Positions 13,401 to 20,983 of a stretch of 64,000 bases of DNA are shown in pieces; position 1 is the stretch's first letter, and each line of letters begins with the position of its first letter. The position numbers and the translations under genes are program-made. The stretch covers positions 46,846 to 110,845 of the forward strand of contig JAZUDI010000028.1 of assembly GCA_045639525.1 (NCBI GenBank). Direction: 5' to 3'. This stretch comes from UBA1181 sp045639525. Lineage in GTDB: Bacteria > Bacteroidota > Bacteroidia > Bacteroidales > Paludibacteraceae. The notes beneath the pieces are model-generated. The model saw only the letters and a program-made list of their open reading frames with translations. It did not search any database and had not been told where the DNA came from.

Positions 13401-15899
13401 ATAAACAACGGAACCACGATCTGCATAGCAATTCTCAAATGTCGAATTTTCAATCACCACATCTCCTCCCTTGAATGTGTAGATGGCGCCTCCAGTATAA
13501 CAAGTATTGCATTGACTGAAATAAGAGTTCCTTACACTCAACGAACCTCTATTTATTATGGCTCCACTATTGCTGCCACAAGCGACATTCTTTATGAAAC
13601 GACAACTATCTACCACTATTTCGGATCCCACCGAACCATTTACACATGTAGTATTCCCTACAAATTCAACAGAACTAAGAATCAATCTTAAATTTTCGTT
13701 ATTCATAGATATAGATCCCCATGGGTAATATGTCGCAACAAAACAACCCTTAACTTTCAAACCATACAGACTCAAATCCCCATATTGAGCAAATAATGTC
13801 CTAACATTATCATAGTCATTCTCAAAAGTAAGCTTACCAATATAGGCACCGTCATTTGATTCTACATTATTACCCTTTATATCTCCATTAAAGATGGTTT
13901 CATACTTCTTAGGGTCACTCAAAGCACCCGTTTTGGCATCCGCTGGATATCCACCTTTTATTGAAACTTCGCTGTTTACAATAAATACGGAGTTGTTTGC
14001 TAAAACAAGATTCATATCTTTATCATACAATGGGAAGTATGTACCCTCTGCCACATAGAAGGTTGTTCCATCCTTAACCTTAGGCAATGTGTACGCAAAA
14101 GTCTGTGGACTCATTGCAGTCTCCCAAGACGAACCATTACCCCAACCATCAACCTTAACATAAAATTCAGTACGTGTCAAATCCACTACGGCAGGTTCTG
14201 GACAAACCACATCGGACAACTCAGAAGTACTTGAAAAGTACGTTGCCGTTGCAGTGAAAGCAGGAAGCGGCGCATCCTTGATTATTTCATTATCCCTTGA
14301 TAAAGAAAATGAGAATTTACCATCCTCATCAGTATAGACTGAATCTACCAACACTTCCGCAGTTTGATTACCCTGGGAAGTATAGAACAGCTCTATCTTA
14401 GCCGATATAGCTGTATCAATCTTTCCTACAATGTCTATAGTCTTTGAAGAGACTTTACATGAAGTGAATTCAGGAACCGGTAATGATATGGTTCTATTAA
14501 CCGCCTTATAGTCCTTCGCAGTATGAAGGAATTTTGTCTCCGTTACCAAAGAGGGACTACCTGTTTTGTAATCTATACTAATCGCATCCTTGCCATTCGA
14601 GTCCAGTGTCGCATTTCTAACTTGTAAATTTGAGAAAATACTAACATAAGAGATTCCCTCGTCTTTATTATAGCTAATTTCACCTCCTAATATAACTAAC
14701 TCACCATATCTTACATATTCTATACCAATACCATCATTGTATCCAACATGACAATTCTGTAACGTCAGATGAAGCGCACCCCAATTTATACCGCCCTTGC
14801 CATTAGGCATAGCTTCCCCATCTGGAGTTACGCCAAAGTAGCAATCTTTCAATGTAACTGAGTGATTTGTTGCTCCATTTGTACGGATACCATAACCTCC
14901 ATTATTACCAAAATAATTATTTGAAAAATCTTTAAACGACGAATAAGTTCCTCCTGGAATATACCCGTCCCCTTTGTTTCCCAAATCAGTACCTTTATCA
15001 AGATATTTATTTGTACCTATAAAGTTACCTTTGATTAATTTTATTCCTGAATTTGAATTATCGGAAATTCCATCTTTACGATTTCCAGATATCACATTAT
15101 TTGTTAGAGTATCTATTATCGAAGAATTCAATATTCCCAAGCCATTCGGCAACGAACTTTTTTGATCTTTACTAAGTCCAATGACATTGTCTGTTAATTT
15201 TTCCACGGTACCACGATAACCAACGACAACACCAATGGAATCATTTCCTGAGATGACACAACCTTCTATAGAACTTACAGTCACATCATGGACAACCAGA
15301 CCAATTCTGTTATTGAGTATATTGCTATTTATTACCCTACTAGCATTACCAACTCCATAGAATCCATTTCCTATGGCATCACACCCCTCAAAGGAGGATG
15401 CTCCTGCGTAATTTTCAAATCCATATCTCCCATTATTTAACGCTTTACAACGGATAAATGATACTGATTCTATACAATAGAATCCATATGTTTTACAATT
15501 TCGAGCAATACAATCATAAACTTTACTAGCAGTTTGAAAAGAGAATCCATAGTCACTATTTTGTACTATGATATTTTTCACAAATGCACCACTTGTTTTT
15601 AGAGCAGTGAAAACGTATGTATCCTTTTCTTCATTGTAACCATCAATTATAATAGAATCAGCCCACGTTGATCCATCCACACATGCTTCCGTTTCCAATC
15701 CCGATCCAATACGAATTACCTTATCACCACTTTTAGCAAATTCGAAGACAATGGTATCCTCCGCTGTTGCAGTTTCACATGCCCAACGCAAAGACCCTAC
15801 TTCAGAGGCATCATCTGAAGTATTTGTAACTTGAACCTTTGCACCAAATATCATTTGAGCCATCATCAAGACAGCAATCAAAGAAAAAATTCTTTTCAT
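1443..15899 (-). CDS. Giant exported adhesin: beta-helix modules plus SprB-like repeats
   Basis: The product is about 4,818 residues. I chose the ATG at 15899 because it gives a standard signal peptide (MKRIFSLIAVLMMAQMIFGA); an in-frame TTG eight codons upstream is less likely. Residues 20-570 form a right-handed parallel beta-helix rich in short GNxx/NNxI turns. Four related modules follow, starting about residues 578, 1074, 1784 and 2201. Each opens with YYVK..G.G..W..AM and F.VA.GTY, and each closes with DQRG..R.D.TC.GAYE. From about residue 2,700 to 4,400 there are SprB-like repeats (for example ACVDGMVKVSAQGGRGKYIY) known from gliding-motility adhesins. The last 100 residues contain SASPNPF, like a type IX secretion sorting domain, but the ending is not typical. 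The expected place is the cell surface. The 5' third is visibly more AT-rich than the rest. Confidence 0.9.
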   Translation of the reverse strand: MKRIFSLIAVLMMAQMIFGAKVQVTNTSDDASEVGSLRWACETATAEDTIVFEFAKSGDKVIRIGSGLETEACVDGSTWADSIIIDGYNEEKDTYVFTALKTSGAFVKNIIVQNSDYGFSFQTASKVYDCIARNCKTYGFYCIESVSFIRCKALNNGRYGFENYAGASSFEGCDAIGNGFYGVGNASRVINSNILNNRIGLVVHDVTVSSIEGCVISGNDSIGVVVGYRGTVEKLTDNVIGLSKDQKSSLPNGLGILNSSIIDTLTNNVISGNRKDGISDNSNSGIKLIKGNFIGTNKYLDKGTDLGNKGDGYIPGGTYSSFKDFSNNYFGNNGGYGIRTNGATNHSVTLKDCYFGVTPDGEAMPNGKGGINWGALHLTLQNCHVGYNDGIGIEYVRYGELVILGGEISYNKDEGISYVSIFSNLQVRNATLDSNGKDAISIDYKTGSPSLVTETKFLHTAKDYKAVNRTISLPVPEFTSCKVSSKTIDIVGKIDTAISAKIELFYTSQGNQTAEVLVDSVYTDEDGKFSFSLSRDNEIIKDAPLPAFTATATYFSSTSELSDVVCPEPAVVDLTRTEFYVKVDGWGNGSSWETAMSPQTFAYTLPKVKDGTTFYVAEGTYFPLYDKDMNLVLANNSVFIVNSEVSIKGGYPADAKTGALSDPKKYETIFNGDIKGNNVESNDGAYIGKLTFENDYDNVRTLFAQYGDLSLYGLKVKGCFVATYYPWGSISMNNENLRLILSSVEFVGNTTCVNGSVGSEIVVDSCRFIKNVACGSNSGAIINRGSLSVRNSYFSQCNTCYTGGAIYTFKGGDVVIENSTFENCYADRGSVVYIYGCERFQSINSTYTHNYNRNIGTINLTDIDDFRFYNNTLISNTTGSPVVGENGVVLYNPGNWSMVGNIIDGVVIDGGMSDFDVHAKDNIIIEGTGVSSTGTNTLISYEDCSTILDGHYDKTAKLFDANVADNMGLTPTVKVVNDKLSDDVEIRFPRIDGVFTDQRGAVRREMTCMGAYEIPCEIDTTYAIDTISIGEEFHDSVYTVFGRHENVLVSLKTSEGCDSIISYTLFVRPNADSLNYYVKTERSGKGDGSSWDDAMSGEDFAACLPLVPDGVTFYVAAGTYKPLYGYNLNVAKTANSRQYTINSSVTIRGGYPAEASGSAEESLKVPSEPEIYQTIFDGDIIRNDLVEETVGDDGFVTIDIEGREDNAIYIFFSNINKDLSVEFDGLYIKNAKNAVYFVSPNQHVKISRSEFLYNGYSIYMPYEGDVVEVMNSAFKKNLESVIFMPQAMKLSVDSVLFENNQSSLIQAQENPGIHPGHELRLNKVYAYANGDGSEIIKSIGHDFSLTNSELKNNKGLLYILDNTLLKSTSFEENKGGIKKYGWSGFVMDDCDFVDNESQGYFILTEKGGDDLSYFSINNCRFKNTVSSGLLYVTTDSINIDSSEFLGSSDADIYFNGYHSADLSHSKYNQNKGLHFLFNGKNAKKGTSLNGNSIYNNEFTTLMQFNSGTENVLFVNNTIVSNTNKDITGNMSNVNEGNKGNLFSYSGCNSTMLNNTIVGNSFGGYLVNSFPGNLLFRGNIILGNNGEVIGTRSSEIDFKNNILSRILNYGDYEISPIDESVLKENILSIFDRKDLPTELEIVPDRNEEILTSLFDGTFDASTGIFSPIIKNEDALTPVVALKSDKLSDGTTIRFPRLENVLTDQRGVERLDMTCMGAYEISCSPVKVEVKDTVLVGDSYTFIDRNLDEVCSKVGSYYFSDTLKTDAGCDSVINLSLAVRPQKNDNGYYVKVDGTGDGSDWNNAMSPSDFAEYLPLVYDGETFHIAAGDYHSTYVDPDKGSLYNINTSVTLIGGYPDTVTTVGVAPAPEHYKTRLTADVKGNDNFSVETYSLDDVYTTGFAENDSFLIQINGNPSVTLFGLTLSGVHSCGNSAVQMDGGSLLVDRCVVTENLSSAISAKNADISVLNSVITKNEAVRGTAFDLEGGRLNVENSTLHLNVQGGARCVVENPSGAVAYLSNTDATFKNNTIANNMATTGTVLALSRSAVSMVNNTVIGNQVTVSADNNASFAAAFDDLSKVSLFGNIIVGNEDILVSKANVASEGYNIFPSDWTGGVEENDMKMGPVEYENVFDGKVSYEKESVFSANVEDNGGYTPTVAVFQSLFEGGKVIAIPSEAKRVDADQRGMSRKDTSCVGAFEFPTYVDYYVKQSPVGDGTGRDWANAMGDSTFARYFAIVPAGATFHVAAGTYHPLQDRVYNYSHKNSYRRFYASRPLNVFGGYSPQANEGAVSDPVKYATILSADMEENDVYSVSPSDYAVVADANFEDNSSYVMYFESKLSGTVNLKGLRFKGNHTQFRGCSAALTMYSTNGETLNAHLDSCSFFNTTLGIFSNADTLTVTACRFDSIKEYGLSHTAYYKPSFMKVEGTSFDNVTSALSAMMQEGDVKIQNSTFNNVITAITVNHTAGGDELNVGVRHNTISYYSKGSLGVYLPSNADVELVGNIFNTFVNLTASSESVSGKLESDYNIYVNEPKSANGQWLMGEHDMMLTSEDLVGVLAGEMKADRFISETRVEKPEHFTSVIPMLFDVLPNGEYVRMPIEEASVKVDQIATERLDLTSIGAYEMFSGRDTVVVDLVDTVCLGLNYQRGGWNLQSDTLSEGLYSYERFARGKIATDTIYNLELHVNPFDHIKLDQVVAQPTLCHGDGYGIVSLTPHCNIPGSTDVYVINSLGDTVSSDVNSFNIIYKNEEMLTGRYTLSISPITQCVVDTSVSFEIFDRDSLHAMPCADMILTSCANEPTSELKISLVGYHPAMKFYYDSVEVSSLTKGFELISEEDAAVTSLAEVQLSAIPVGYHTLYAVDACENQYPVKDFTVAVPASELVDMELVEYTVDSLPCGLDLGAAKVHVVAGAAANFSLKSSNGYAYDMLFAGKDTVLSFEDLPRGKYEVRLKKYGTDCTDSAYASFEIRSPEPLSVSLVSNGAACVDGMVKVSAQGGRGKYIYHWTNPVGEKADSVSPIMNEVSAGSYICVVEDSVHCLSLPDTLTILPNVENLSPLSVDSVATKNITCFKGNNGTIEVRFSTENAKQSVACTVTNKETGEVTGVSDTYEHSKGLLAIRTLPVGSFSYEVYYGTETCRLDTSSIKGEFSVSPKAVPFAMDPLKILSPQTCLSDPDGVTVNSATGWEEDYMVNLISSSGGIFPMTPVVEGGVSKLYAAKLSGGHTYYYQVLDACGSEMLTESVEFPLYEPLALTVDSYTDSVTCARANDAQISFTVSGGILDNHKAFVNDSVFDEKGSVVCDQIGKGDYYVSFKSVNASCPDSVGQYVRIAGPDTLAIKYTLTGNCATSKLIASASGECGSYSYLWSDGEQSVEGDENIPFALEAGRSYSLTITDDHGCDQFEKSFVIPTADQLPSISQKVYPESEKCYQGNNGSILVKPSLSAPLDFAITATVSYRMVGSDDSVSVECVLDPDNSYSTPRTLAPGEYQVVSYLGSIDCDMGVAPAVKTVKVDALPPLKIRSKFDVTDHTCFSPNGAVQFNVEGWTYTHTADIYKVGAESGLYLSDVKPKSTTPEYVGVFDVQSMPYGLYKVIVKDICGNSDESQAFEIQYKPSAIANVSAKGLTCINEPNGVLSFEVHGWTPLHGCSIVKNDNVADGRISPALPVSIDEESKIAYFSIDTMTAGNWRIWVSNECGEAFRPDTFVKVKGIDPYKIDLEHKPSKLELLCPYDKDGVIVLNVTGGFSESSFLGSSTKVVQYYGPTGEYVDSFVIKLDTSYVVTPKYDSLNPIVTYDTTFKVVSQEQTTVEKDGVVVDTVIIHYDTIVITNTSYPQLVDIDGNFINDTTIRIDTFSVEQRVEKYGMLDSLETTPITYDFFSADPEGSLSGRYKYVDLDAGTYRFTYKSALKGCSDKIDFDTRVTKPADVNLNRAVMPISCSSFSDGVISLAPRRGGASYQYFVAHDSADPYNLNRLYVEDKDKGVVEYQPNGVALSYRIDTLYDQSDIKSIVWSYNSYKNEGWKVLDNIVFPDSTDITEEIYYKGADIIKTPVYSNSHLEPFWHDKMGETFESNVVTISNLSAGYYAVLVQDAKACKYRDTFEVKLPDSPLKIDSVVFDANLAACDPTRRQILAYASGGWGEYNFTFSDKSKVESSLGEQSDGFRGGEATHYDKTTVSGWGVSQFLDPGDYTVVVLDEQGCVVESEKTYPVTSRFTLHIDSTRTKCPEDPTAAVEIKFVDGYTEGKNYQVVEYTSPCRTDTLDECRDQTLVEMHESIAPSHYVGEKGDYRYIPVDLSSLKMRSKTHGLFVYEVDGNHCGTYVQGTVVDTIPIFKSSSKSVQNVSCNGMADGVIELFVSGGTAPYTVERNTSWMSADKLQLYKGLPVNESSIVLDMYDPNTGNKVKDTTIIQRYITMRDMPAGTYYFTVIDDRECRSVMGDTATFDEKVVVKEPEKLEAEFAASFVCKEPSVTKGGNLFLKNVKGGVAPYVFSYGYNYGGETVFKDDCQSIEEIPVASPGFTVSVVVRDANQCETTSGVVFQEGELQVDTFDFWASTWYEFGDVVALIDVCGPEATFDSVSYVFYDEFHNVDPRIKMLDKRLYIYDLDANKEAADAVRRYGDRTKEMVPDAYFEKMFNLRPEISKGQARHMNFFKFEDSSIDLKDIKDNHVMSEALANHSVLMKAYFLGCEYQLEERTDFFHVINPNNNPPYTPIGQRYQIISFSASPNPFKEGEDIEIRAAFTESVKDAKIRVYHIDGKTSKTIEIRFSDLNLEDGEYVFRKSYHPSDLFGEAAMPDYAIIFLTTGQDQKSATLLHRGVNEDYWR
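8050..14170 (-). repeat. Four diverged beta-helix modules inside the giant adhesin
   Basis: Module starts (YYVK or FYVK boxes) lie near 14166, 12678, 10546 and 9295, read on the minus strand. Each module begins with a W..AM....FA box and F.VA.GTY. It then carries beta-helix turns and ends with the DQRG...TC.GAYE box. The modules differ in length (about 1.3 to 2.1 kb) and strongly in sequence, so they are old duplications rather than recent copies. Confidence 0.75.
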
Positions 15900-16162
15900 C
15901 GTATATGAATTACGTCCATTCAATAAAACTCCAGGAAATTCTGTAATCTCTCAGTCACACATAAACCTTTTTAGCGTACTATGTATCAAGCATTTACAAG
16001 CCATCCACATTCAAGAAACACTCTTTTCTGGAAAAACCGATGCGAAATTAGTCAATATAATTGCCAAAAAAAAGTGTTTTTTAACTTATTTTTCGCCCAA
16101 AAGTGGAAAAATTGACCATTCCGCCACTATCATTAACAATCACCAACTATCACAGCCAATAG
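15900..16162. other. Intergenic leader upstream of the giant adhesin gene
   Basis: This AT-rich gap must hold the promoter of the adhesin gene, unless the gene is read from rpoC. On the minus strand a TAATTTCG near 16050 resembles the -7 box TAnnTTTG with one mismatch, but no -33 box stands at the proper distance. No gene is visible here. Confidence 0.35.
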
Positions 16163-16214
16163 CAAAAAAGAAGAAAATTCAACCTCTCCCACACGGGAAC
16201 GGGAATTTTCTTCT
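16163..16214 (-). terminator. Terminator after the DUF3467 gene
   Basis: There is a perfect 12-base inverted repeat, AGAAGAAAATTC at 16169-16180 and GAATTTTCTTCT at 16203-16214. On the minus strand it is followed by a T-rich run (16163-16168). It closes the rpoBC-DUF3467 transcript. A T-run on the plus side also makes it look two-directional. Confidence 0.75.
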
Positions 16215-16279
16215 AGTTTTTTATAAGAGATATAAACAAAATTCACACTAACCACAAAAAATGGATGGTATGAACCCCA

Positions 16280-16609
16280 TCAAGCCTCCCCACCTCCAAA
16301 TCCGCTGAATTTAAAGCGATCAACACCTTGAGGAGCTTGTGTGCCGTCAATACGGCCAAACTGTTGCTCATACTTTTTGATATTCTCCTGCAAGGCAGTC
16401 ATCAAAAGTTTCGCATGGGCAGGCGTTAAAATAACACGCGATTTCACCTTCCCCTTAGGAGTATTAGGCATTATTCTCACAAAATCCAAGACAAATTCAG
16501 AAGCGGAATGCGAAATAATCGCAAAGTTGGAATAGACACCATCGGCTACCTCCTCTGTAATTTCAATATTTAATTTTTTTTCGTTTTGATCTTCCATACT
16601 ATCCAGCAT
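16280..16609 (-). CDS. DUF3467 domain protein
   Basis: A small protein of 109 residues, or 105 if the second ATG at 16597 (MEDQNEKKLN) is used. The core reads YSNFAIISHSASEFVLDF and continues with V.SRVILTPAHAK, which matches the DUF3467 family as I know it. That family is widespread and short, with no proven function, and in Bacteroidota it commonly follows rpoC. It has no signal peptide and no membrane segment, so it is likely cytoplasmic. The C-terminal tail is short and glycine-rich (FSGFGGGEA). The gene begins directly after the hairpin that ends rpoC, so it is probably made by read-through at a lower level. Confidence 0.85.
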   Translation of the reverse strand: MLDSMEDQNEKKLNIEITEEVADGVYSNFAIISHSASEFVLDFVRIMPNTPKGKVKSRVILTPAHAKLLMTALQENIKKYEQQFGRIDGTQAPQGVDRFKFSGFGGGEA

Positions 16610-16610
16610 T

Positions 16611-16646
16611 TAAAAAGAGAGGACTAACCATAAAGTCAGTCCTCTC
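16611..16646 (-). terminator. Terminator/attenuator between rpoC and the DUF3467 gene
   Basis: A 9-base perfect stem, GAGAGGACT at 16617-16625 and AGTCCTCTC at 16638-16646, is followed on the minus strand by five T. The ATG of the DUF3467 gene lies only two bases beyond, so this hairpin should reduce transcription into that gene. Confidence 0.75.
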
Positions 16647-16672
16647 CACAATTTATTACTATGAATAAGCCA

Positions 16673-19600
16673 TTAAGCCTCTTCCTCTACCGCATCTTCC
16701 TTGCTTTGAGGACCATATAGAGGTTCCATCTCCTCCTTAGAGCCAACGATCAATCTATCGAAATCACGTTGTCCAGTACCGGCAGGGATCTTGTGACCAC
16801 AGATCACATTCTCCTTCATACCCTCCAAGAAGTCAACCTTTCCACGGATAGCAGCATCGTTCAAGACCTTAGTAGTCTCCTGGAATGACGCAGCTGACAT
16901 GAAGCTGGTTGTTTGCAATGCGGCACGTGTGATACCTTGAAGAATTTGAGAAGAGACAGCAGGAACTGCGTCACGAACCTCTACTGGCTTCAAATCACGA
17001 CGCTTCAATGTACTGTTCTCGTCTCTCAACTTGCGGACAGTCACGATTTGACCTGCCTTCAAGTTCTCTGAGTCTCCAGCGTCAACGACAACCTTCTTAC
17101 CGAAGATTCTATCGTTCTCCTCCATAAACTCGAGCTTATCAACGATCTCCTTCTCAAGGAAGCGAGTATCACCCGCATCTTCGATCTCTACCTTACGCAT
17201 CATTTGACGAACGATAACCTCGAAGTGCTTATCGTTGATCTTCACACCTTGAAGACGGTATACGTCTTGAACCTCGTTCACAATGTACTCTTGAACAGCG
17301 GTAGGACCCTTGATCGCCAAGATATCCGAAGGTGTGATCGCACCGTCAGAAAGCGCTGTACCAGCACGAACATAGTCGTTCTCCTGTACGAGGATCTGCT
17401 TTGACAATGGAACCAAGTATTTGTGTACATCACCAGTCTTTGAAGTGATAGAGATCTCTCTGTTACCACGCTTGATCTTACCGAATGTAACCTCACCGTC
17501 GATCTCAGCCACAACAGCTGGGTTAGATGGGTTACGAGCCTCGAACAACTCAGTAACACGAGGAAGACCTCCCGTGATATCGCCTGCCTTACCGACAGCT
17601 CTTGGGATCTTAACCAACAACTGACCAGTCTTAACAGCCTCCTTATCGTCCACAATGACGTGAGCACCTACCGGCAATGAGTAAGACTTAACGATGTTAC
17701 CCTTCGAATCAACGATACGAGCCTCAGGCACCTTTGTCTTATCCTTGGATTCGATGATGATCTTCTCCTTCAAACCGGTTGTCTCATCGGACTCAGTCTT
17801 ATAAGTAACATTCTCGATGACATTGTCGAAGGAAATCTTACCAGCCACCTCAGTGATGATTACAGCGTTGAATGGGTCCCATTCGCAGACCTTATCACCC
17901 TTGGTCACCTTTTGACCATCCTTCACGAACAACTTAGCACCATAAGGGATGTTAGCGGTTGTCAAGGCGATCTTGGTATTAGGATCGACAATTCTCATCT
18001 CAGTGTAACGGCTTACAACGATTTGAACTGGGTTACCGTTTTCATCCTCGGAATCAACAGTACGAAGCTCATCGATCTCGACGTTACCCTCGTAACGTGA
18101 AGTGATGCTTGATTCAGCGGCGATGTTACCAGCGACACCACCGACGTGGAACGTACGCAATGTCAACTGAGTACCTGGCTCACCGATTGATTGTGCCGCG
18201 ATGACACCGACAGCCTCACCCTTCTGAACCAAACGGCCAGTAGCAAGGTTACGTCCGTAACACTTAGCACATACACCCTTCTTCGACTCACAAGTCAATA
18301 CGGAGCGGATTTCAACGCGCTCGATTGGTGAATCTTGGATAATTTGAGCGGCATCCTCACGGATCTCCTCACCAGAGCGGACGATCACCTCGCCTGTCAA
18401 TGGGTGGATCACATCGTGAACAGAAACACGACCCAATATTCTCTCATACAAAGAGGCAACTACCTCTTCGTTGTTCTTCAATTCTGTGCAGACAAGACCA
18501 CGCAATGTACCGCAATCCACCTCGTTGATGATCACATCGTGCGACACATCCACCAAACGACGGGTCAAGTATCCTGCGTCGGCAGTCTTCAAAGCGGTAT
18601 CGGCAAGACCCTTACGAGCACCGTGAGTAGAGATAAAGTACTCCAACACTGACAAACCTTCCTTAAAGTTGGAAAGGATCGGGTTCTCGATGATCTGTCC
18701 ACCCTCTGCACCTGCTTTCTGAGGCTTAGCCATCAAACCACGCATACCGGAGAGCTGACGAATCTGCTCCTTAGATCCACGGGCTCCAGAGTCAAGCATC
18801 ATATATACAGAGTTGAATCCTTGGTCATCGGAAGAAATGGTCTTCATCAAGATATTTGACAACTCAGCGTTGATGTGAGTCCAAGTATCGATGATTTGGT
18901 TGTAACGCTCGTTGTAAGTGATGAATCCCATATTATAGTTATTCATGATCTCCTCAACCTCAGCGTAACCCTTTTGTACCAATTCATCCTTCTCCTTAGG
19001 GATAATCACGTTCTCAAGGTTAAATGACAAGCATCCTCTAAACGCCATATAGTATCCTAAGTTCTTGATATCATCAAGGAATTGAGCTGTACGAGCCACT
19101 CCACAAACCTTAATCACATTACCGATGATCTCACGGAGAGACTTCTTAGTGATCAAAGTATTTACATATCCGACCTCAGAAGGAACGTTCTCATTGAAGA
19201 TCAAACGACCCACTGTTGTCTCTTTCATGGTGTCAACCAACTCTCCGTTCTCGTTCAAATCCTTAACGATTACCTTGATTGGAGCGTGGAGATCCACCTT
19301 CTTCTCGTTGTAAGCGATCTTAGCCTCCTCAATACCGTAGAATGTCAAGCCATCGCCCAACGCGCCTGCTCTTGGCTTGGTGATATAGTACAATCCCAAA
19401 ACCATGTCCTGAGAAGGAACGGTGATAGGAGAACCATTCGCAGGGTTCAAGATATTGTGAGATGCAAGCATCAACATTTGAGCCTCCAAGACTGCCTCGT
19501 TACCCAATGGCAAGTGAACGGCCATCTGGTCACCGTCGAAGTCGGCGTTGAACGCGGTACAAGCCAATGGGTGAAGTTGGATAGCCTTACCCTCGATCAT

Positions 19601-20956
19601 CTTTGGCTGGAACGCTTGGATACCCAAACGGTGCAAAGTAGGGGCACGGTTCAAGAGAACTGGATGACCCTTCATCACATATTCCAAGATATCCCAAACG
19701 ACAGGATCCTTACGGTCAACAATCTTCTTAGCGGATTTAACGGTCTTCACAATACCACGCTCGATCAACTTACGGATAACGAATGGCTTGTAAAGCTCAG
19801 CGGCCATATACTTTGGAAGACCGCACTCGTGCATCTTCAACTCAGGACCAACGACGATTACGGAACGAGCTGAGTAGTCAACACGCTTACCCAACAAGTT
19901 TTGACGGAAACGTCCTTGCTTACCCTTCAAAGAGTCGGACAAAGACTTCAATGGACGGTTAGCCTCGGTCTTAACGGCGCTTGACTTACGAGAGTTGTCG
20001 AACAAAGAGTCGACAGCCTCTTGCAACATACGCTTCTCGTTACGGAGGATCACCTCAGGAGCCTTGATCTCGATCAATCTCTTCAAACGGTTATTTCTGA
20101 TGATGACACGACGGTACAAATCATTCAAGTCTGAAGTGGCGAAACGACCACCATCCAATGGAACCAATGGACGCAACTCTGGAGGAATAACCGGAACGAT
20201 CTTGACGATCATCCACTCAGGTTTATTTCTACCATTAGAAGCACGGAATGCCTCTACCACTTGAAGACGTTTCAAAGCCTCAGTCTTACGTTGTTGCGAA
20301 GACTCTTGGCCAGCGCGGTTTCTCAATTCGTAAGAGAGAGAGTCGAGGTCGACACGTTGCAACATGTCGTAGATAGCCTCGGCACCCATCTTAGCGATGA
20401 ACTTATTAGGATCGGTATCCTCCAACAATTGATTCTCCTTAGGAAGCTTGTCCAAGATGTCCAAGTACTCCTCCTCGGTAAGCAAATCTTGCTCAGCGAC
20501 GCCCTCGTTCTCCATGATACCTGGTTGAACTACGACATAACGCTCATAGTAGATAACCGCATCCAACTTCTTTGTTGGCATACCCAACAAATAACCGATC
20601 TTATTTGGCAAAGAACGGAAGTACCAAATGTGCGCTACTGGGACAACGAGTTGGATGTGACCCATACGCTCGCGACGCACCTTCTTCTCGGTAACCTCCA
20701 CACCACAACGGTCACAAACGATACCCTTGTATCTGATACGTTTGTACTTACCGCAATGGCATTCGTAATCCTTCACTGGACCGAAGATTCTCTCACAGAA
20801 CAAACCATCTCTCTCTGGTTTGTAAGTTCTGTAATTGATGGTTTCTGGTTTTAGAACCTCACCGCTTGACTCCTCGAGGATCTCCTCAGGAGAAGCCAAA
20901 CCAATTGAAATCTTGGTGAAGGAACTCTTTATCTTACTATCTTTCTTAAAAGCCAT
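16673..20956 (-). CDS. rpoC: RNA polymerase subunit beta'
   Basis: The largest subunit of the core RNA polymerase, 1,427 residues, which is normal for Bacteroidota. The N-terminal zinc site is seen as C66, C68, C81 and C84. The catalytic magnesium loop NADFDGDQ has its three aspartates at residues 472, 474 and 476. A bridge/trigger region with GEPGTQLTLRTFHVGG follows, as does the second zinc site (CESKKGVCAKC). The subunit forms the active centre together with RpoB. The gene starts 27 bases after rpoB and belongs to the long translation-transcription operon. No truncation or frame break is seen. Confidence 0.99.
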   Translation of the reverse strand: MAFKKDSKIKSSFTKISIGLASPEEILEESSGEVLKPETINYRTYKPERDGLFCERIFGPVKDYECHCGKYKRIRYKGIVCDRCGVEVTEKKVRRERMGHIQLVVPVAHIWYFRSLPNKIGYLLGMPTKKLDAVIYYERYVVVQPGIMENEGVAEQDLLTEEEYLDILDKLPKENQLLEDTDPNKFIAKMGAEAIYDMLQRVDLDSLSYELRNRAGQESSQQRKTEALKRLQVVEAFRASNGRNKPEWMIVKIVPVIPPELRPLVPLDGGRFATSDLNDLYRRVIIRNNRLKRLIEIKAPEVILRNEKRMLQEAVDSLFDNSRKSSAVKTEANRPLKSLSDSLKGKQGRFRQNLLGKRVDYSARSVIVVGPELKMHECGLPKYMAAELYKPFVIRKLIERGIVKTVKSAKKIVDRKDPVVWDILEYVMKGHPVLLNRAPTLHRLGIQAFQPKMIEGKAIQLHPLACTAFNADFDGDQMAVHLPLGNEAVLEAQMLMLASHNILNPANGSPITVPSQDMVLGLYYITKPRAGALGDGLTFYGIEEAKIAYNEKKVDLHAPIKVIVKDLNENGELVDTMKETTVGRLIFNENVPSEVGYVNTLITKKSLREIIGNVIKVCGVARTAQFLDDIKNLGYYMAFRGCLSFNLENVIIPKEKDELVQKGYAEVEEIMNNYNMGFITYNERYNQIIDTWTHINAELSNILMKTISSDDQGFNSVYMMLDSGARGSKEQIRQLSGMRGLMAKPQKAGAEGGQIIENPILSNFKEGLSVLEYFISTHGARKGLADTALKTADAGYLTRRLVDVSHDVIINEVDCGTLRGLVCTELKNNEEVVASLYERILGRVSVHDVIHPLTGEVIVRSGEEIREDAAQIIQDSPIERVEIRSVLTCESKKGVCAKCYGRNLATGRLVQKGEAVGVIAAQSIGEPGTQLTLRTFHVGGVAGNIAAESSITSRYEGNVEIDELRTVDSEDENGNPVQIVVSRYTEMRIVDPNTKIALTTANIPYGAKLFVKDGQKVTKGDKVCEWDPFNAVIITEVAGKISFDNVIENVTYKTESDETTGLKEKIIIESKDKTKVPEARIVDSKGNIVKSYSLPVGAHVIVDDKEAVKTGQLLVKIPRAVGKAGDITGGLPRVTELFEARNPSNPAVVAEIDGEVTFGKIKRGNREISITSKTGDVHKYLVPLSKQILVQENDYVRAGTALSDGAITPSDILAIKGPTAVQEYIVNEVQDVYRLQGVKINDKHFEVIVRQMMRKVEIEDAGDTRFLEKEIVDKLEFMEENDRIFGKKVVVDAGDSENLKAGQIVTVRKLRDENSTLKRRDLKPVEVRDAVPAVSSQILQGITRAALQTTSFMSAASFQETTKVLNDAAIRGKVDFLEGMKENVICGHKIPAGTGQRDFDRLIVGSKEEMEPLYGPQSKEDAVEEEA

Positions 20957-20983
20957 AATATATATTGAAAAGAGTTATACTAA

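Noticed and set aside
15900..15923. TTG start for the first giant adhesin
   Set aside because: The ATG at 15899 gives a standard signal peptide. The extra eight residues would add a polar stretch before it.
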